Shown here: positions 32,608-41,786 of the stretch, in pieces | Layout of the letters: every line of letters starts with the position of its first letter | How positions within the stretch are numbered: position 1 is the first letter of the stretch | NCBI GenBank assembly: GCA_005518205.2 | Contig: RFFC02000030.1 | Coordinates: 1-64,000 of the forward strand | Direction of reading: 5' to 3' | Source: Hormoscilla sp. GUM202 | Lineage (GTDB): Bacteria > Cyanobacteriota > Cyanobacteriia > Cyanobacteriales > Desertifilaceae | Length of the DNA stretch: 64,000 nt | The notes under the pieces: model-generated | Database searches by the model: none | Seen by the model: the letters and a program-made list of their open reading frames with translations, nothing else | Told to the model about the DNA's origin: nothing | Made by a program: the position numbers and the translations under genes

Positions 32608-33744
32608 TTAGGGAAGATAGAGAAACTCTGCGACTGTGGGCGCATGACGCTGCACTTTGTTCACGTTCACTAAAACTGGACCAGAAGCACGAGAATTATC
32701 AACGTGAGCAATAATGCAGTTGTTACCACCGGTCGTCGCTGTCAAGGGCACCTCGAAGCTGCGATAGTCCGCCTTGACTATGACTTTGCCATCATAACTG
32801 GCAAAGTTGGCCTTCGGCTTATTATATATATTAGCCACAATCAGGATATGCTCCAAATATTGCAGATCCGTGAAATAAAGATTTTCTTCATTATCGCCAC
32901 CCCGATCGCCAATACCCGCATCTCGATCCAGGTAGATCCAGGGAAAAGATTTTTTACTGCCCCGGTTGGCGTAATAGACGTGACCTTCATCTCCGGGCTT
33001 GCCACTGCCGCCACCCAGTAATTTAGTGAAGAAATTACCGCCGGCAGGGGCAGTCAGTTTGGTCTGAAAGTAGGTATGTAAATCCAAATCAACTGCTGCC
33101 TTCCATTTCATGGTCACGCGCAGATTTTTCACCGGGATGGGGGCCCGATCGCCTTTTTGCTTTAAAACAATTTTAGAAGTCAACTGCAACAGATTTGCCC
33201 CAGGAATAGTTGCCTTAAACATGGCCAGGGACATGACGTGGTTTTCATTCACCAGCTTTGGTCCCATGAAGTCAGTATTATCAATCTTAGCAATAACTGC
33301 CACTACACCAGGATCTTGAGAATCGAGAAAAACCCCTATTGATTCGCTCTTTTCATCCACAACCACGACATAAGCGTCATAATTGCCAAAGGATACATCC
33401 CGGTTATATACGGCATCAGTAAAATTGAGCGTGCAGATATACAACTGCTCCAAGTCATCCAATTTGGTGATGCGCAGAGTTTCTTCATTATTTCCCCCCA
33501 CAGCTCCCACCCCTGCATCTCCACTCAACTGGATAAAAGGAAATGAGTTGAGGCTACCCAGGGAACCTCCGGCATAGTTTTCGGAAAATACTGCACCAAC
33601 TCTACCGTCTTTGGCTTTGTAAAAGGCCATCAAATCTAAATCAACTGCTGCTGTCCATTTCAGGGTGACTAGCAGTTGCTTGACTGAGATGTAAGCTGCT
33701 TCGCCCTTTTGCTTTAACGTTACTTTTGCTTTCAGTTCTGCCAT
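32608..33744 (-). CDS. Tandem TerD-domain protein
   Basis: 378 residues with two TerD domains (about 1-185 and 195-378). TerD domains bind calcium and define the Ter stress/tellurite response. Domain 1 shows AAVDLDLMAFYKAKDGR, FPFIQLSGDAGVGAVGGNNEE and LYICTLNFTD. Domain 2 is more divergent (AAVDLDLHTYFQTK, DAGIGDRGGDNEE) with a Gly-rich loop (about residues 235-255). There is no signal peptide or membrane segment. It is the last gene of the leftward Ter cluster. The ATG 33744 has GGAGGGAGAAAA just upstream. Confidence 0.92.
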   Translation of the reverse strand: MAELKAKVTLKQKGEAAYISVKQLLVTLKWTAAVDLDLMAFYKAKDGRVGAVFSENYAGGSLGSLNSFPFIQLSGDAGVGAVGGNNEETLRITKLDDLEQLYICTLNFTDAVYNRDVSFGNYDAYVVVVDEKSESIGVFLDSQDPGVVAVIAKIDNTDFMGPKLVNENHVMSLAMFKATIPGANLLQLTSKIVLKQKGDRAPIPVKNLRVTMKWKAAVDLDLHTYFQTKLTAPAGGNFFTKLLGGGSGKPGDEGHVYYANRGSKKSFPWIYLDRDAGIGDRGGDNEENLYFTDLQYLEHILIVANIYNKPKANFASYDGKVIVKADYRSFEVPLTATTGGNNCIIAHVDNSRASGPVLVNVNKVQRHAPTVAEFLYLP

Positions 33745-33855
33745 TTTTTCTCCCTCCTGGTGGACGGTGCCCGGTCCTCTCTGGTGGGCGGTGCCCGGTC
33801 CTCTCTGATGGGCGGTGCTTGGTGGGCGGTGCCCACCCTACATTATAGCATCAGA

Positions 33856-35064
33856 TTAGGCGATCGCCCGATTTTGGCTAATCACGGCATGGACCAACAC
33901 GACTTCACAACCCAAGGACTCGCAGATCGCCTCCATTGCCTGAGTTTCGGCAGGACTGAGGGGACGATCGCATCTCGCGATCGCGTAACCAAGCTGCAAG
34001 ATTTTCTCTGCTTCTTGTCTGGACACCGGATTTTTGCTCAGATCCGAGAGCACTTGTTGGCTAAACTTGCGCCGATCGCCCTTGCATAAAGCCAATATTT
34101 CTTGAAGATTTAACTCCGGGGCAACCTGTTGCTGGATCTCGCGAATAAAATATTCTTCAGGTTTATTCAGTTCGCCATCGCTGACTGCTATGTAAAGCAA
34201 GCTTAACATCACGATCCCCACAGCAGCTTGAGAAAAATGTAAATTTTTCTTTCCCAAGGGTTCGGTTTTGAGCAATACTTCCTCTATTTCCCCATCTATT
34301 TGCGCCCAGGAAATCTTCAAATTTGATTTTTTGCTTCGCCAGGCCATTATATCCAGACAAATCATTTCTAAACTCTTAAACCTGATGGGAATTAGAGGAT
34401 GGGTGCAGAAACTTTCATGACTGTTGACCATTGACAAGCTGGCAATTTCATCATACTGACTGCGCAGAGAACGGATAATTTCCTCTTCTCTATCCAAACA
34501 CAAACCGCTGGATGTTTTGAAGAATGCATTGGCAGCACTTGCGAGACTGCCACTACATAACAACCCGATGCGATCGGCAGATATTTCGGCTGCCCGGGAC
34601 CATTGAAATAACAGACTGGCAACTTGGTAAGAGAGGCGTTCGCTTTCTGCTAATATTTGCTTCACCGGAATTTGGTTATGTCCAAAGAGAACGTGACCCA
34701 ATTCGTGACCGATGACAAAGGCAATTTCTTGGGGCTGAAAATCTTTAACAATTGCCGAACACAGAACGATATCGAACCGAGAACCCACCGCAGACACCCC
34801 CGCGTTATAATCACTTGACTGTTGCACGTAAAGATTACCTTGCAATCCCGTTCCCACCCGTTCTAAACAGGTTTGGTAGAGTTGGTAAAGTTCCGGAATC
34901 AATGTCTCAGTAATTTTTACAGCCGTTCCTAACAGATAGCGTTTTGTGTAATTCAAGTCACCCGAGACTTCCTCTAGCACCCTGGAAATGTCAGGGTTCA
35001 TCTGCAGTTCCATGAATAGCTTCCTTTCATAGGGGAATCTCAGGTTGTTGATATCAGGCAGCAT
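33856..35064 (-). CDS. M48 metallopeptidase fused to TerB-like domain
   Basis: 402 residues. The N-terminal half is an M48-type zinc peptidase: FVIGHELGHVLFGH with HELGH at 120-124 and a downstream RAAEISADR supplying the third ligand (about Glu160). No clear transmembrane helices are present, unlike HtpX. The C-terminal part (about 285-395; AVGIVMLSLLYIAVSDGELNKPEEYFI, ACQ-less, then LQLGYAIARCDRPLSPAETQAMEAI) has the helical, acidic two-half pattern of TerB. The fusion in a Ter locus suggests proteolysis tied to Ter signalling. An alternative start is MELQMNPD. The ending tail is unique. Confidence 0.82.
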   Translation of the reverse strand: MLPDINNLRFPYERKLFMELQMNPDISRVLEEVSGDLNYTKRYLLGTAVKITETLIPELYQLYQTCLERVGTGLQGNLYVQQSSDYNAGVSAVGSRFDIVLCSAIVKDFQPQEIAFVIGHELGHVLFGHNQIPVKQILAESERLSYQVASLLFQWSRAAEISADRIGLLCSGSLASAANAFFKTSSGLCLDREEEIIRSLRSQYDEIASLSMVNSHESFCTHPLIPIRFKSLEMICLDIMAWRSKKSNLKISWAQIDGEIEEVLLKTEPLGKKNLHFSQAAVGIVMLSLLYIAVSDGELNKPEEYFIREIQQQVAPELNLQEILALCKGDRRKFSQQVLSDLSKNPVSRQEAEKILQLGYAIARCDRPLSPAETQAMEAICESLGCEVVLVHAVISQNRAIA

Positions 35065-35138
35065 TTTTCGCCTCGCAATGTAAAATTGAGAATTGCAAAT
35101 TGAGAACGGACAGGCGGGACGCCCGTCCTACGAGACAA

Positions 35139-36326
35139 TTATTTAGATCCGGCGACCCATTGCAGCCCCCAGTTGAAGGCCCGATCCATTTCTGGTTGTC
35201 CGGAGAAATATTGCACGACTTTCTTGACGCTGAAGGTATCCCCGATATTCTCAAATAAGGCGATCGCGCACATAGCCATTTTGTTTCGCGCCTCGTCCAA
35301 GGCCACGACGATATCGGGGGCACCGGACTGGATAATGGTGACAATGCCATCTGCTTCTAACCAATTGGCAACGCCTTCGTAGATATAAGCATAGACCAAA
35401 ATCCGTTTGATTTCCCCAAGTCTCTCCCCATTGATTCGCATATTTTCCCCTGATGCCCAACCACCGGTGCGATCGTCCCCGCAATGGAGAATAAATGGAG
35501 GCCGATCGAAGGCCCCAAAGGCATTTCCCAAGGGTTGGATCGCGCCCTTTTCTCCGGAAGTCATTTCAAACAAGCAACCCAGGTCCAGGTCAATGCCGCC
35601 GCTTTGTCCTCCCCCCAGCAAAGTTCCCAATAAACCTGTCTTTTTCGGCTGCGGTTGTCCCTGATTCCAGTTCAGATTGACCAAAATTTCCCCCAGTCCG
35701 CCACCATATTTCGCCTTCAGTCGTGCCGAATCTCCCTTGCGTTGCAGCACCACTTTGGAGGATATTTTCAGGGTATTGGCCCCGGGAATAGTGTTTTGAA
35801 AGGTTGCCATATCCATCACCCGGTTTTCATTAATCATTTTGGCTCCCATGAATCCGGTGTTATCAATTTTGGCGATCGCTGCCACCGTTCCCGGTTCCGT
35901 AGAATCCAGAGGTACTGCCACTGATTCGCCCTTGTCATCGACAACCAATACGTGAGCATCATAACTGCTAAAGGCCCGATCGCGGTTCCCGACTGCATCA
36001 GTAAAATTAATCGTGCAGATATAGAGTTCTGCCAAATCATCCAGCTTGGTAATGCGGAGAGTTTCTTCATTCTCGCCTCCCGTGGCCCCTACCCCAGCAT
36101 CTCCACTCAGCTGGATGAAAGGAAATGAGTTGAGGCTGCCCATGGAACCCCCAGCGTAATTATCTGAGAAAACTCCACCCACGCGACCGTCTTTGGCCTT
36201 GTAAAAGGCCATCAAATCCAAGTCAACTGCCGCCGTCCATTTCAGAGATGCCATCAGTTGCTTCAGGGAAACATATGCTTCTTCACCCTTTTCCTTCAGA
36301 GTTACTTTTGCTTTCAGTTCTGCCAT
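35139..36326 (-). CDS. TerD-TerA-like fusion protein
   Basis: 395 residues. Residues 1-190 are a canonical TerD domain (AAVDLDLMAFYKAKDGRVGGVFSD, LSGDAGVGATGGENEE). The second half is a TerA-like relative with a longer insert (KKTGLLGTLLGGGQSGG), GIDLDLGCLFEMTSGEKGAIQPLG and HCGDDRTGGWASGENMRING. In enteric ter operons TerA and TerD are separate proteins of the same superfamily. Here they are joined, which would fix their ratio. Cytosolic. The ATG 36326 follows GGAGAAAAAA. Confidence 0.9.
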   Translation of the reverse strand: MAELKAKVTLKEKGEEAYVSLKQLMASLKWTAAVDLDLMAFYKAKDGRVGGVFSDNYAGGSMGSLNSFPFIQLSGDAGVGATGGENEETLRITKLDDLAELYICTINFTDAVGNRDRAFSSYDAHVLVVDDKGESVAVPLDSTEPGTVAAIAKIDNTGFMGAKMINENRVMDMATFQNTIPGANTLKISSKVVLQRKGDSARLKAKYGGGLGEILVNLNWNQGQPQPKKTGLLGTLLGGGQSGGIDLDLGCLFEMTSGEKGAIQPLGNAFGAFDRPPFILHCGDDRTGGWASGENMRINGERLGEIKRILVYAYIYEGVANWLEADGIVTIIQSGAPDIVVALDEARNKMAMCAIALFENIGDTFSVKKVVQYFSGQPEMDRAFNWGLQWVAGSK

Positions 36327-36404
36327 TTTTTTCTCCTATTCAACTCTTAACTTCGCTGTTATCCCGCGCAAGGCGGGGGGCATGCCCACCCTACCCTATG
36401 GATA

Positions 36405-36707
36405 TTACCGTAAGTTGTTTATCAGTCTCTCCAAGTCTCCGTAGTCATATGGCGGGCGTTTACGCACAGCAACTACGTCTACCACCATATCCACTTCTGC
36501 GATCGCATATAAGATCCGCCAACTATCCAGCCGCAGTCGCCATAACTCGTTTTCAAAGTTAGGCACGTTAAGCATTTTACTGCAAGACGGGCGAGGATTT
36601 TCCGCCAATTTTATAATCTCTTGTCTGACACGCTGTCGTATGTTCCCTGGAAGGTTTTTTATTGCACTGAATGTTTCAGGGGTGATGTAAACTGTATAGC
36701 GTTTCAC
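36405..36707 (-). CDS. RelE/ParE-type toxin
   Basis: 100 residues (VKRYTVYITPETFSAIKNLPGNIR...WRLRLDSWRILYAIAE...VVAVRKRPPYDYGDL). The central WRLRLDSWRILYAI strand and the basic YDYGDL ending fit RelE/ParE-fold toxins, which cleave mRNA at the ribosome or poison gyrase. The start is GTG 36707, overlapping the antitoxin stop as GTGA; a longer upstream start is possible but would overlap more. It forms an operon with the gene at 36704, inserted within the Ter cluster on the same strand. Confidence 0.85.
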   Translation of the reverse strand: MKRYTVYITPETFSAIKNLPGNIRQRVRQEIIKLAENPRPSCSKMLNVPNFENELWRLRLDSWRILYAIAEVDMVVDVVAVRKRPPYDYGDLERLINNLR

Positions 36708-36928
36708 TCTAACTCCTTCTCTACAGAGTCCCATTTCAACCAACCTGCTTTGGAGCGATCGCCTCCTGCTGCTTGTAATTGAGCGAAAGCACTCTGGGCT
36801 ATTTGCACATCTTCAACATTTTCCAACCATTCTATCATGGCTTCCCAATCTTCAGCACTCAAGACAGCTAGTCGTTTTCCTTCTACCGTGACAAATTGGA
36901 CAGATTGTAATGCTTCTAATCCAGTCAT
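36704..36928 (-). CDS. Antitoxin of RelE-type pair
   Basis: 74 residues from MTGLEALQSVQFVTVEGKRLAVLSAEDWEAMIEWLENVED (ATG 36928); an ATG seven codons upstream is also possible. It precedes and overlaps the toxin gene by four bases. The N-terminal strand-helix part is Phd/YefM-like in look (VEGKRLAVLSAEDWEAMIEWLE), with an acidic C-terminal tail that would bind the toxin. Such antitoxins usually repress their own operon. Confidence 0.8.
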   Translation of the reverse strand: MTGLEALQSVQFVTVEGKRLAVLSAEDWEAMIEWLENVEDVQIAQSAFAQLQAAGGDRSKAGWLKWDSVEKELE

Positions 36929-37176
36929 TATGGTTGTCTCCACTCCCATTTTCTTGTCAGACTCTATCTTACCACAATTTTTTTATTGGCAAATAAATCG
37001 ACAATTTATTATCGGCTAGGGTGGGCGGTAGCAAGGGCTGAATATTGCTGGGCTTTTTTCGGATCCGGCCGAGAACAAAGGGAACAGCCTAGGCAGTGCC
37101 CACCCTACTTATTTTATCATTCATTTCTCCTGGTGGGCGGTGCCGGCGGTGCCGGCGCTGCCCACCCTACGAACTA

Positions 37177-38550
37177 CTAGGTGGTGCCCACCGTATTGGG
37201 CGTAATATCTTTTTTCTGCGCTAATTTCACCCAGGTGGGATATTCACTCATCAGCAGTTCGTAGAGTTCATCATCCGAAATGCTTTCGGGATCTTCCACG
37301 CTGAAGAAATTGGCATTGTCCAGGTATCTACCCCTCATTTCATCCAGGCGTTCCAGAAAAGCAAAATCGCTCACAAAAGCCTTGGCTAGCCAACCTCCTA
37401 ACCCCCCTTTTTTGATGTCCCGGCGAGACTTCCCGATCGCCATATATTGCCAGAAAATCGGCTCATAGGAGGACCACTTCAGCTGTTGTTCGGTAATCTG
37501 CTCGTCAAAGGTGGCTCCATCGGTTACAAACATCACGTAAACTGGGATATTTGAGGCCAATGGTGACTTTCTCACTTCTCCCTTACCGTCGGGGAAATAG
37601 AAGTTTCTGATCGTCTGCATCGCCTTGCCATAGTAAGTAGAACCTTCCAGGGGGTACTTCTTCAGAATCTGCGGAATAAAGTTGGCGAAATTATCAATAT
37701 TCATTTCCCCGACGCTATGGGAATTAGCCCCAAACAGGAAGATGTCGATCGACCCATTATCGTCAAAGCGACATCCCAAGGCCAGAATCTTCTCGGCAAA
37801 CTGTTGAATTTTCCCTGACCTATACAGAGAACTCATGGACGCCGAGATATCAAGGCAAAGGGCCACCTTAGCTTGACGATCCGTCAGGTTGGCTTTTTTA
37901 ATAGCCAGAGTTGCCTTCTTAGCCAGCTGCCAAATTTGGGGCGCTTGCTGTTCCAGCTTTTTCTCTAGTAAAGCGGCTTTAGATAACAATTGCAAGCTGC
38001 TGGCACCGGGAATAGTTGCTTGAAATGTCTCCAGGTCCATAATCTGGTTTTCATTCACCAACTTAGCGCCCATAAAGCCAGTGTTGTCAATTTTAGCAAT
38101 GATTGCGACAGTGCCAGACTGAGGAGAATCTAGGGGTACTGCTACAGATTCGTTTTTGTCATCGATCAGCAATACATAGGCATCGTAATTGCTGTAGGAA
38201 GTCTGTCGATTTTGCCTCGCCCCCGTGAAGTCGATCGTGCAGATATAAACTGCTGCCAAATCATCTAATTTTGTAATGCGCAAGACTTCTTCATCTTCGT
38301 CCTCCATAGCATCAGTACCGGCATCTTCACTCAATTGCATGAACGGAAATGAATTCAGACTCCCCATTGAGCCGCCGCTATAATTCTCGGAAAAAACAGC
38401 GCCAACTCGACCATCTTTTGCTTTATAGAAGGCCATCAAATCTAGGTCTACTGCTGCTGTCCATTTCAGCTTGGCCATCAGTTGCTTAACCGAGACGTAA
38501 GCTTCTTCTCCTTTTTTTGTCAATGTTACTTTTGCTTTGATTTCCGTCAT
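37177..38550 (-). CDS. TerD-von Willebrand A fusion (TerF-like)
   Basis: 457 residues. Residues 1-190 are TerD (AAVDLDLMAFYKAKDGRVGAVFSE, with an unusually acidic loop AGTDAMEDEDEEVLR). The vWA domain spans about 215-440, with the metal-site motif DISASMS (near residue 230), a conserved Thr in GSTYYGKAM and FVTDGATFDE. TerF/TerY-type vWA proteins are partners in Ter complexes. The C-terminal stretch (FLERLDEMRGRYLDNANFFSVEDPESISDDELYELL) is common in such vWA proteins. Soluble. It starts at ATG 38550 behind GGGAGAGGT. Confidence 0.92.
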   Translation of the reverse strand: MTEIKAKVTLTKKGEEAYVSVKQLMAKLKWTAAVDLDLMAFYKAKDGRVGAVFSENYSGGSMGSLNSFPFMQLSEDAGTDAMEDEDEEVLRITKLDDLAAVYICTIDFTGARQNRQTSYSNYDAYVLLIDDKNESVAVPLDSPQSGTVAIIAKIDNTGFMGAKLVNENQIMDLETFQATIPGASSLQLLSKAALLEKKLEQQAPQIWQLAKKATLAIKKANLTDRQAKVALCLDISASMSSLYRSGKIQQFAEKILALGCRFDDNGSIDIFLFGANSHSVGEMNIDNFANFIPQILKKYPLEGSTYYGKAMQTIRNFYFPDGKGEVRKSPLASNIPVYVMFVTDGATFDEQITEQQLKWSSYEPIFWQYMAIGKSRRDIKKGGLGGWLAKAFVSDFAFLERLDEMRGRYLDNANFFSVEDPESISDDELYELLMSEYPTWVKLAQKKDITPNTVGTT

Positions 38551-38630
38551 TTTACCTCTCCCTGTGGTAATATGGTGGTATACATACGTATAAATACGTG
38601 AACCTCTCCCACCCGAAAAATCGGCATGGC

Positions 38631-39047
38631 TTAAATCTTTTTAAACCAATCAGGTTTGCCACCAAATAATCCAGTTTTAATCTGCCAGTTATTATCCAGG
38701 ACAATTTGCTTCGCTTTCTTTTGGCATTGCACCTCGCTTAATTTACCTTTACTCATGTTTTGCATAATCCCGACGGCATCAAAAAATTCTTTTTTGTCAA
38801 TTTTGCCGTCATTCGTTGCAAACTGGGTCAGCATCTCAAATGCTCTAGTTTCAATATCTCTTTCGAGAGTATAGTTTCTTTCTTGACAGACTCTCACGAG
38901 AATTGCCAACCCTTCATCCACGGTTAAACCCTGGTTAACTGCGAATTCCATGATTTCTCTTTCCTCCTGGCGATCGATGTATTGGTCATCATATCCCCTC
39001 AGTTTAACATGTTCGGCAAACTGCCTTTTTATTTTTTCAGTAGACAT
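38631..39047 (-). CDS. Ter-cluster small protein with EF-hand-like loop
   Basis: 138 residues, no firm family. The N-terminal half is helical (HVKLRGYDDQYIDRQEEREIMEFAVNQGLTVDEG). The middle carries FATNDGKIDKKEFFDAV, an EF-hand-like calcium loop (D-x-x-x-D-x-K-x-x-x-x-E/F), and the C-terminus is WQIKTGLFGGKPDWFKKI. It lies between the TerD-vWA and TerB genes in the same direction, 77 bp from TerB, so it is probably co-transcribed. It may be a distant TerB/helical calcium-sensing relative; this is a guess. It starts at ATG 39047 after GAGGAGAATGAACT. Confidence 0.75.
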   Translation of the reverse strand: MSTEKIKRQFAEHVKLRGYDDQYIDRQEEREIMEFAVNQGLTVDEGLAILVRVCQERNYTLERDIETRAFEMLTQFATNDGKIDKKEFFDAVGIMQNMSKGKLSEVQCQKKAKQIVLDNNWQIKTGLFGGKPDWFKKI

Positions 39048-39124
39048 AGTTCATTCTCCTCAAATACAACTATTTCTATTCTAACTCAAACGAGGGGACT
39101 GCGGTCCCCCCTACCGGATTTTTT

Positions 39125-39568
39125 TTACAACTTAAATTCCGCTGGACTTAAGGTCAATTCTTTGCACATTTCTCTGATAATGTTCTTCTCATCATCATCA
39201 AAATTGCCGTCCGCAGCCCCGATCGCGCAACAAACAGTCACCAACAATTTTGCGGCTTCTTCATTTTCCCTGATTTTGACCACCGCATTTAATGCTTGTC
39301 GCTTGCCGATGTCAAAATTGAATTCAAAATCCGATGCATACTTGTTAAACTTCTCCAGCACCTCCCTCATATCAAAGACACGGAGTTCGGGACTGCGTTC
39401 GATGAAACCCGTCATCTTTTGCTTTTCGGAAGGATCGATATGTCCGTCCGCCGCCGCCACCAAGGCGCACCCAGCTACAACTGCCTCCAGAAATTCTTTG
39501 TTTTTAAAGCGGCCAACAGCCTCTTGCAGATTTTTTTTCTGGGTGTTGAGCCAATTCATAAAACTCAT
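39125..39568 (-). CDS. terB: TerB family protein
   Basis: 147 residues, all helical with the two-half TerB pattern: AGCALVAAADGHIDPSEKQKM and AVCCAIGAADGNFDDDEKNII-type segments (as CCAIGAADGNFDDDEKN). The acidic AADGxxDxxE motif occurs in both halves and is the putative metal-binding element. TerB links the Ter complex to the membrane and to TerD and vWA partners in characterised systems. It lies 17 bp from the adjacent TerD stop, and the ATG 39568 follows AGGAGGTACAAC, a strong ribosome site. Confidence 0.92.
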   Translation of the reverse strand: MSFMNWLNTQKKNLQEAVGRFKNKEFLEAVVAGCALVAAADGHIDPSEKQKMTGFIERSPELRVFDMREVLEKFNKYASDFEFNFDIGKRQALNAVVKIRENEEAAKLLVTVCCAIGAADGNFDDDEKNIIREMCKELTLSPAEFKL

Positions 39569-39585
39569 CAGTTGTACCTCCTATG

Positions 39586-40152
39586 TTATCTTAATATCAC
39601 GTGAGAGCCAGGAATGTCCGTCTCGAAGCTATCCAAACTCATAATCCGGTTTTCGTTAATCAACTTAGCACCGATCGGGCTAGTATTGTCGATTTTGGCC
39701 ATCACAGCCACCGCACCTTTTTCCGGGGAATTCAAGGGCACTTCTACTGATTCGCCCTGGTTGCCTACCACCCTGACAACACCATCATAGGCGCTGAAAG
39801 AGGACTCTTTTTTCTCGATCGCGTCGGTATAGTTAATAGTGCAGATATAGACGAAGGCCATATCATCCAGGCGAGTGATGCGCAACACTTCTTCATTTTC
39901 GCCACCGACTGCACCCACGCCAGCGTCACCACTGAGTTGAATAAAAGGAAAGTTATTCAAGGAACCCATGTCTCCACCGGGATAGTTATCAGACACCACT
40001 CCCCCAGTGCGACCATCCTTAGTTTGATAGAATGCCATCAAGTCCAAATCTACGTCAGCAGTCCAGCTGAGGGTGACCATTAACTGCTTGATCGGTATAT
40101 ATGCTTCCTCTCCCTTAGTTTGGAGAGTGACTTTCGGTTTTAGTTCCGCCAT
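39586..40152 (-). CDS. terD: TerD family protein
   Basis: 188 residues, a single TerD domain: ADVDLDLMAFYQTKDGRTGGVVSD, FPFIQLSGDAGVGAVGGENEEVLRI and YICTINYTDAIEKKES, ending IPGSHVILR. Acidic residues in the DLDL and GDAGVG loops are the calcium ligands of the family. It lies 24 bp downstream of another TerD gene on the same strand, clearly co-transcribed. The paralogue at 40177 differs enough to be an older duplication. Confidence 0.93.
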   Translation of the reverse strand: MAELKPKVTLQTKGEEAYIPIKQLMVTLSWTADVDLDLMAFYQTKDGRTGGVVSDNYPGGDMGSLNNFPFIQLSGDAGVGAVGGENEEVLRITRLDDMAFVYICTINYTDAIEKKESSFSAYDGVVRVVGNQGESVEVPLNSPEKGAVAVMAKIDNTSPIGAKLINENRIMSLDSFETDIPGSHVILR

Positions 40153-40176
40153 ATTTTGACTCCAATAAATCTCCTG

Positions 40177-40743
40177 TTAACCCAAAAGATTTTCCGCACC
40201 GGGAATGGTACTAGCGAATTTGCCTAAACTGACGATCCGGTTTTCGTTAATCAGTTTCGCACCGATGGGGCTAGTATTATCAATTTTCGCGATAATGGCA
40301 ATGTGACCTTTTTCCGTTGCATCCAAAGGGATCGCTACCGACTCACCTCTGTCGTCTCGCACCACCACACCACCATCATAGTCGCTGAACGAACTATCTT
40401 TCCTGGCGCTGGCATCAGTATAGTTGAGGGTGCAGATGTATACTTCTGCCATTTCATCCAATTTGGAGATCCCTAACTCTTCCTGATTATCGCCGCCTCT
40501 CGCCCCTACACCAGCATCCTGACTGAGTTTAATATAGGGGAAGCCACTGAGATTGCCCTGGTTACCCCCTGGGTAATTTGCGGATAATACTGCACCGGTG
40601 CGACCGTCATTAGTTTTGTAGAATGCCATCAGGTCTAAATCTACATTTGCCGTCCAATGCAGGGTAACTATCAGTTTGTGGATGGGAATGTAGGCTTCAT
40701 CGCCCTTTTTTCCTAGGGTTACTTTCGCTTTCAGTTCTGCCAT
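40177..40743 (-). CDS. terD: TerD family protein
   Basis: 188 residues, one TerD domain: ANVDLDLMAFYKTNDGRTGAVLSA, FPYIKLSQDAGVGARGGDNQEELGI and YICTLNYTDASARKDS, ending TIPGAENLLG. It shows a slight change in the SGDAGVG loop (SQDAGVG) and NQEEL for NEE. It is the first of the leftward TerD-TerD-TerB group, with the HAD gene 83 bp upstream on the same strand. Confidence 0.93.
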   Translation of the reverse strand: MAELKAKVTLGKKGDEAYIPIHKLIVTLHWTANVDLDLMAFYKTNDGRTGAVLSANYPGGNQGNLSGFPYIKLSQDAGVGARGGDNQEELGISKLDEMAEVYICTLNYTDASARKDSSFSDYDGGVVVRDDRGESVAIPLDATEKGHIAIIAKIDNTSPIGAKLINENRIVSLGKFASTIPGAENLLG

Positions 40744-40826
40744 GTTTTGTCCTTTTATGAATTGCTAATTGCTAATTGTATCGTAACAATCAACCACGAG
40801 CAATTTTCATCTCATAATTAAGGTAA

Positions 40827-41555
40827 CTAAATCCCCACAGTCCCAGATCTGCGGGCGCAAAGGGTCTTAATCCATAATAATATATCTCGTGTCCCTGCAT
40901 GAGACCAGGCGGGGGAGCAGTAACCCCCTTGCTTTAATTTAACCACATCTTTAACTTTCTCATGAGCATCAGCCAGAGTAGCTGGGTGCGGGGAATGTCC
41001 CAGCATGTCCAAGTCATTCAGGTCGTTGCCCAGGGCCATCCAGGGTTCGAGGCCCAACTGCCCCAGTCCGGATAGTTTGCTACTCGGGGCTGGATAGACA
41101 AATATTTTATGTCTGTCTAAGTAAATATATCCAGGCTTGCCAGTTTGGCAGAGGACGGACCGCAAGATAGCTTCCGGGTTGTCCACTGATGTGGGCGGAA
41201 TCAGACCGAGACATTGTTCGTAACCGGTGATGCGCTGCCAATCTGGAAGTAAATTGGCTACTATATCCCACTTAGATGCATGGGCAACTGGGTGCAGGTG
41301 CCTTCTGGCTACTAGACCATTTTCGGTGACAAAGCCGCAAAAGTTTACCTGGGGCAGTTGGTCCACCAGTCCTTTGACGCTTTGGGCATTCCGGGCGCTG
41401 GCGATCGCCACTGGCATCTGGTGACTGATTTCCTCTAGCAACTGGGCTGCCATTCGACTCATATACCGGTAACGGGAACGACCCCAGACCGCGATCGCCT
41501 CTGGTTCGGGATGCAGCAGGGTCCCATCCAAATCTACAGCTAAAACTTTTTCCAT
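40827..41555 (-). CDS. HAD-family phosphatase of Ter locus
   Basis: 242 residues from ATG 41555 (MEKVLAVDLDGTLLHPEPE); a GTG five codons upstream is possible. Haloacid-dehalogenase motif I is DLDGTLL, motif II IASARN, and motifs III/IV lie in WMALGNDLNDLDMLG (GND-x3-D). It resembles Cof/sucrose-phosphatase-like members that hydrolyse small phosphorylated metabolites. HAD genes recur beside phosphoribosyltransferases in Ter operons, where a nucleoside-like product has been proposed. That link is inferred from neighbours. It sits between the TerD genes and the Uma2 gene. Confidence 0.85.
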   Translation of the reverse strand: MEKVLAVDLDGTLLHPEPEAIAVWGRSRYRYMSRMAAQLLEEISHQMPVAIASARNAQSVKGLVDQLPQVNFCGFVTENGLVARRHLHPVAHASKWDIVANLLPDWQRITGYEQCLGLIPPTSVDNPEAILRSVLCQTGKPGYIYLDRHKIFVYPAPSSKLSGLGQLGLEPWMALGNDLNDLDMLGHSPHPATLADAHEKVKDVVKLKQGGYCSPAWSHAGTRDILLWIKTLCARRSGTVGI

Positions 41556-41786
41556 AGGAACTGAAGGCACGGGGTTTTGAAATAAAATATTATGCGTTTT
41601 TGGGACAGCCTCCTCATTTGGCGAAAACCTGGGAGCATCTCAAGAATCAATAGCGCTCCTGGTGTCGCGCACTGCGTATAAAGAAACCAGGTTTTTGCAA
41701 AAAACCTGGTTTCTGGGCTATGGCGATCGGCCCGCATCTGGCATCTGGCGTTCGTTTTGCACTCGCGACATGAAAGGTGACTATTT

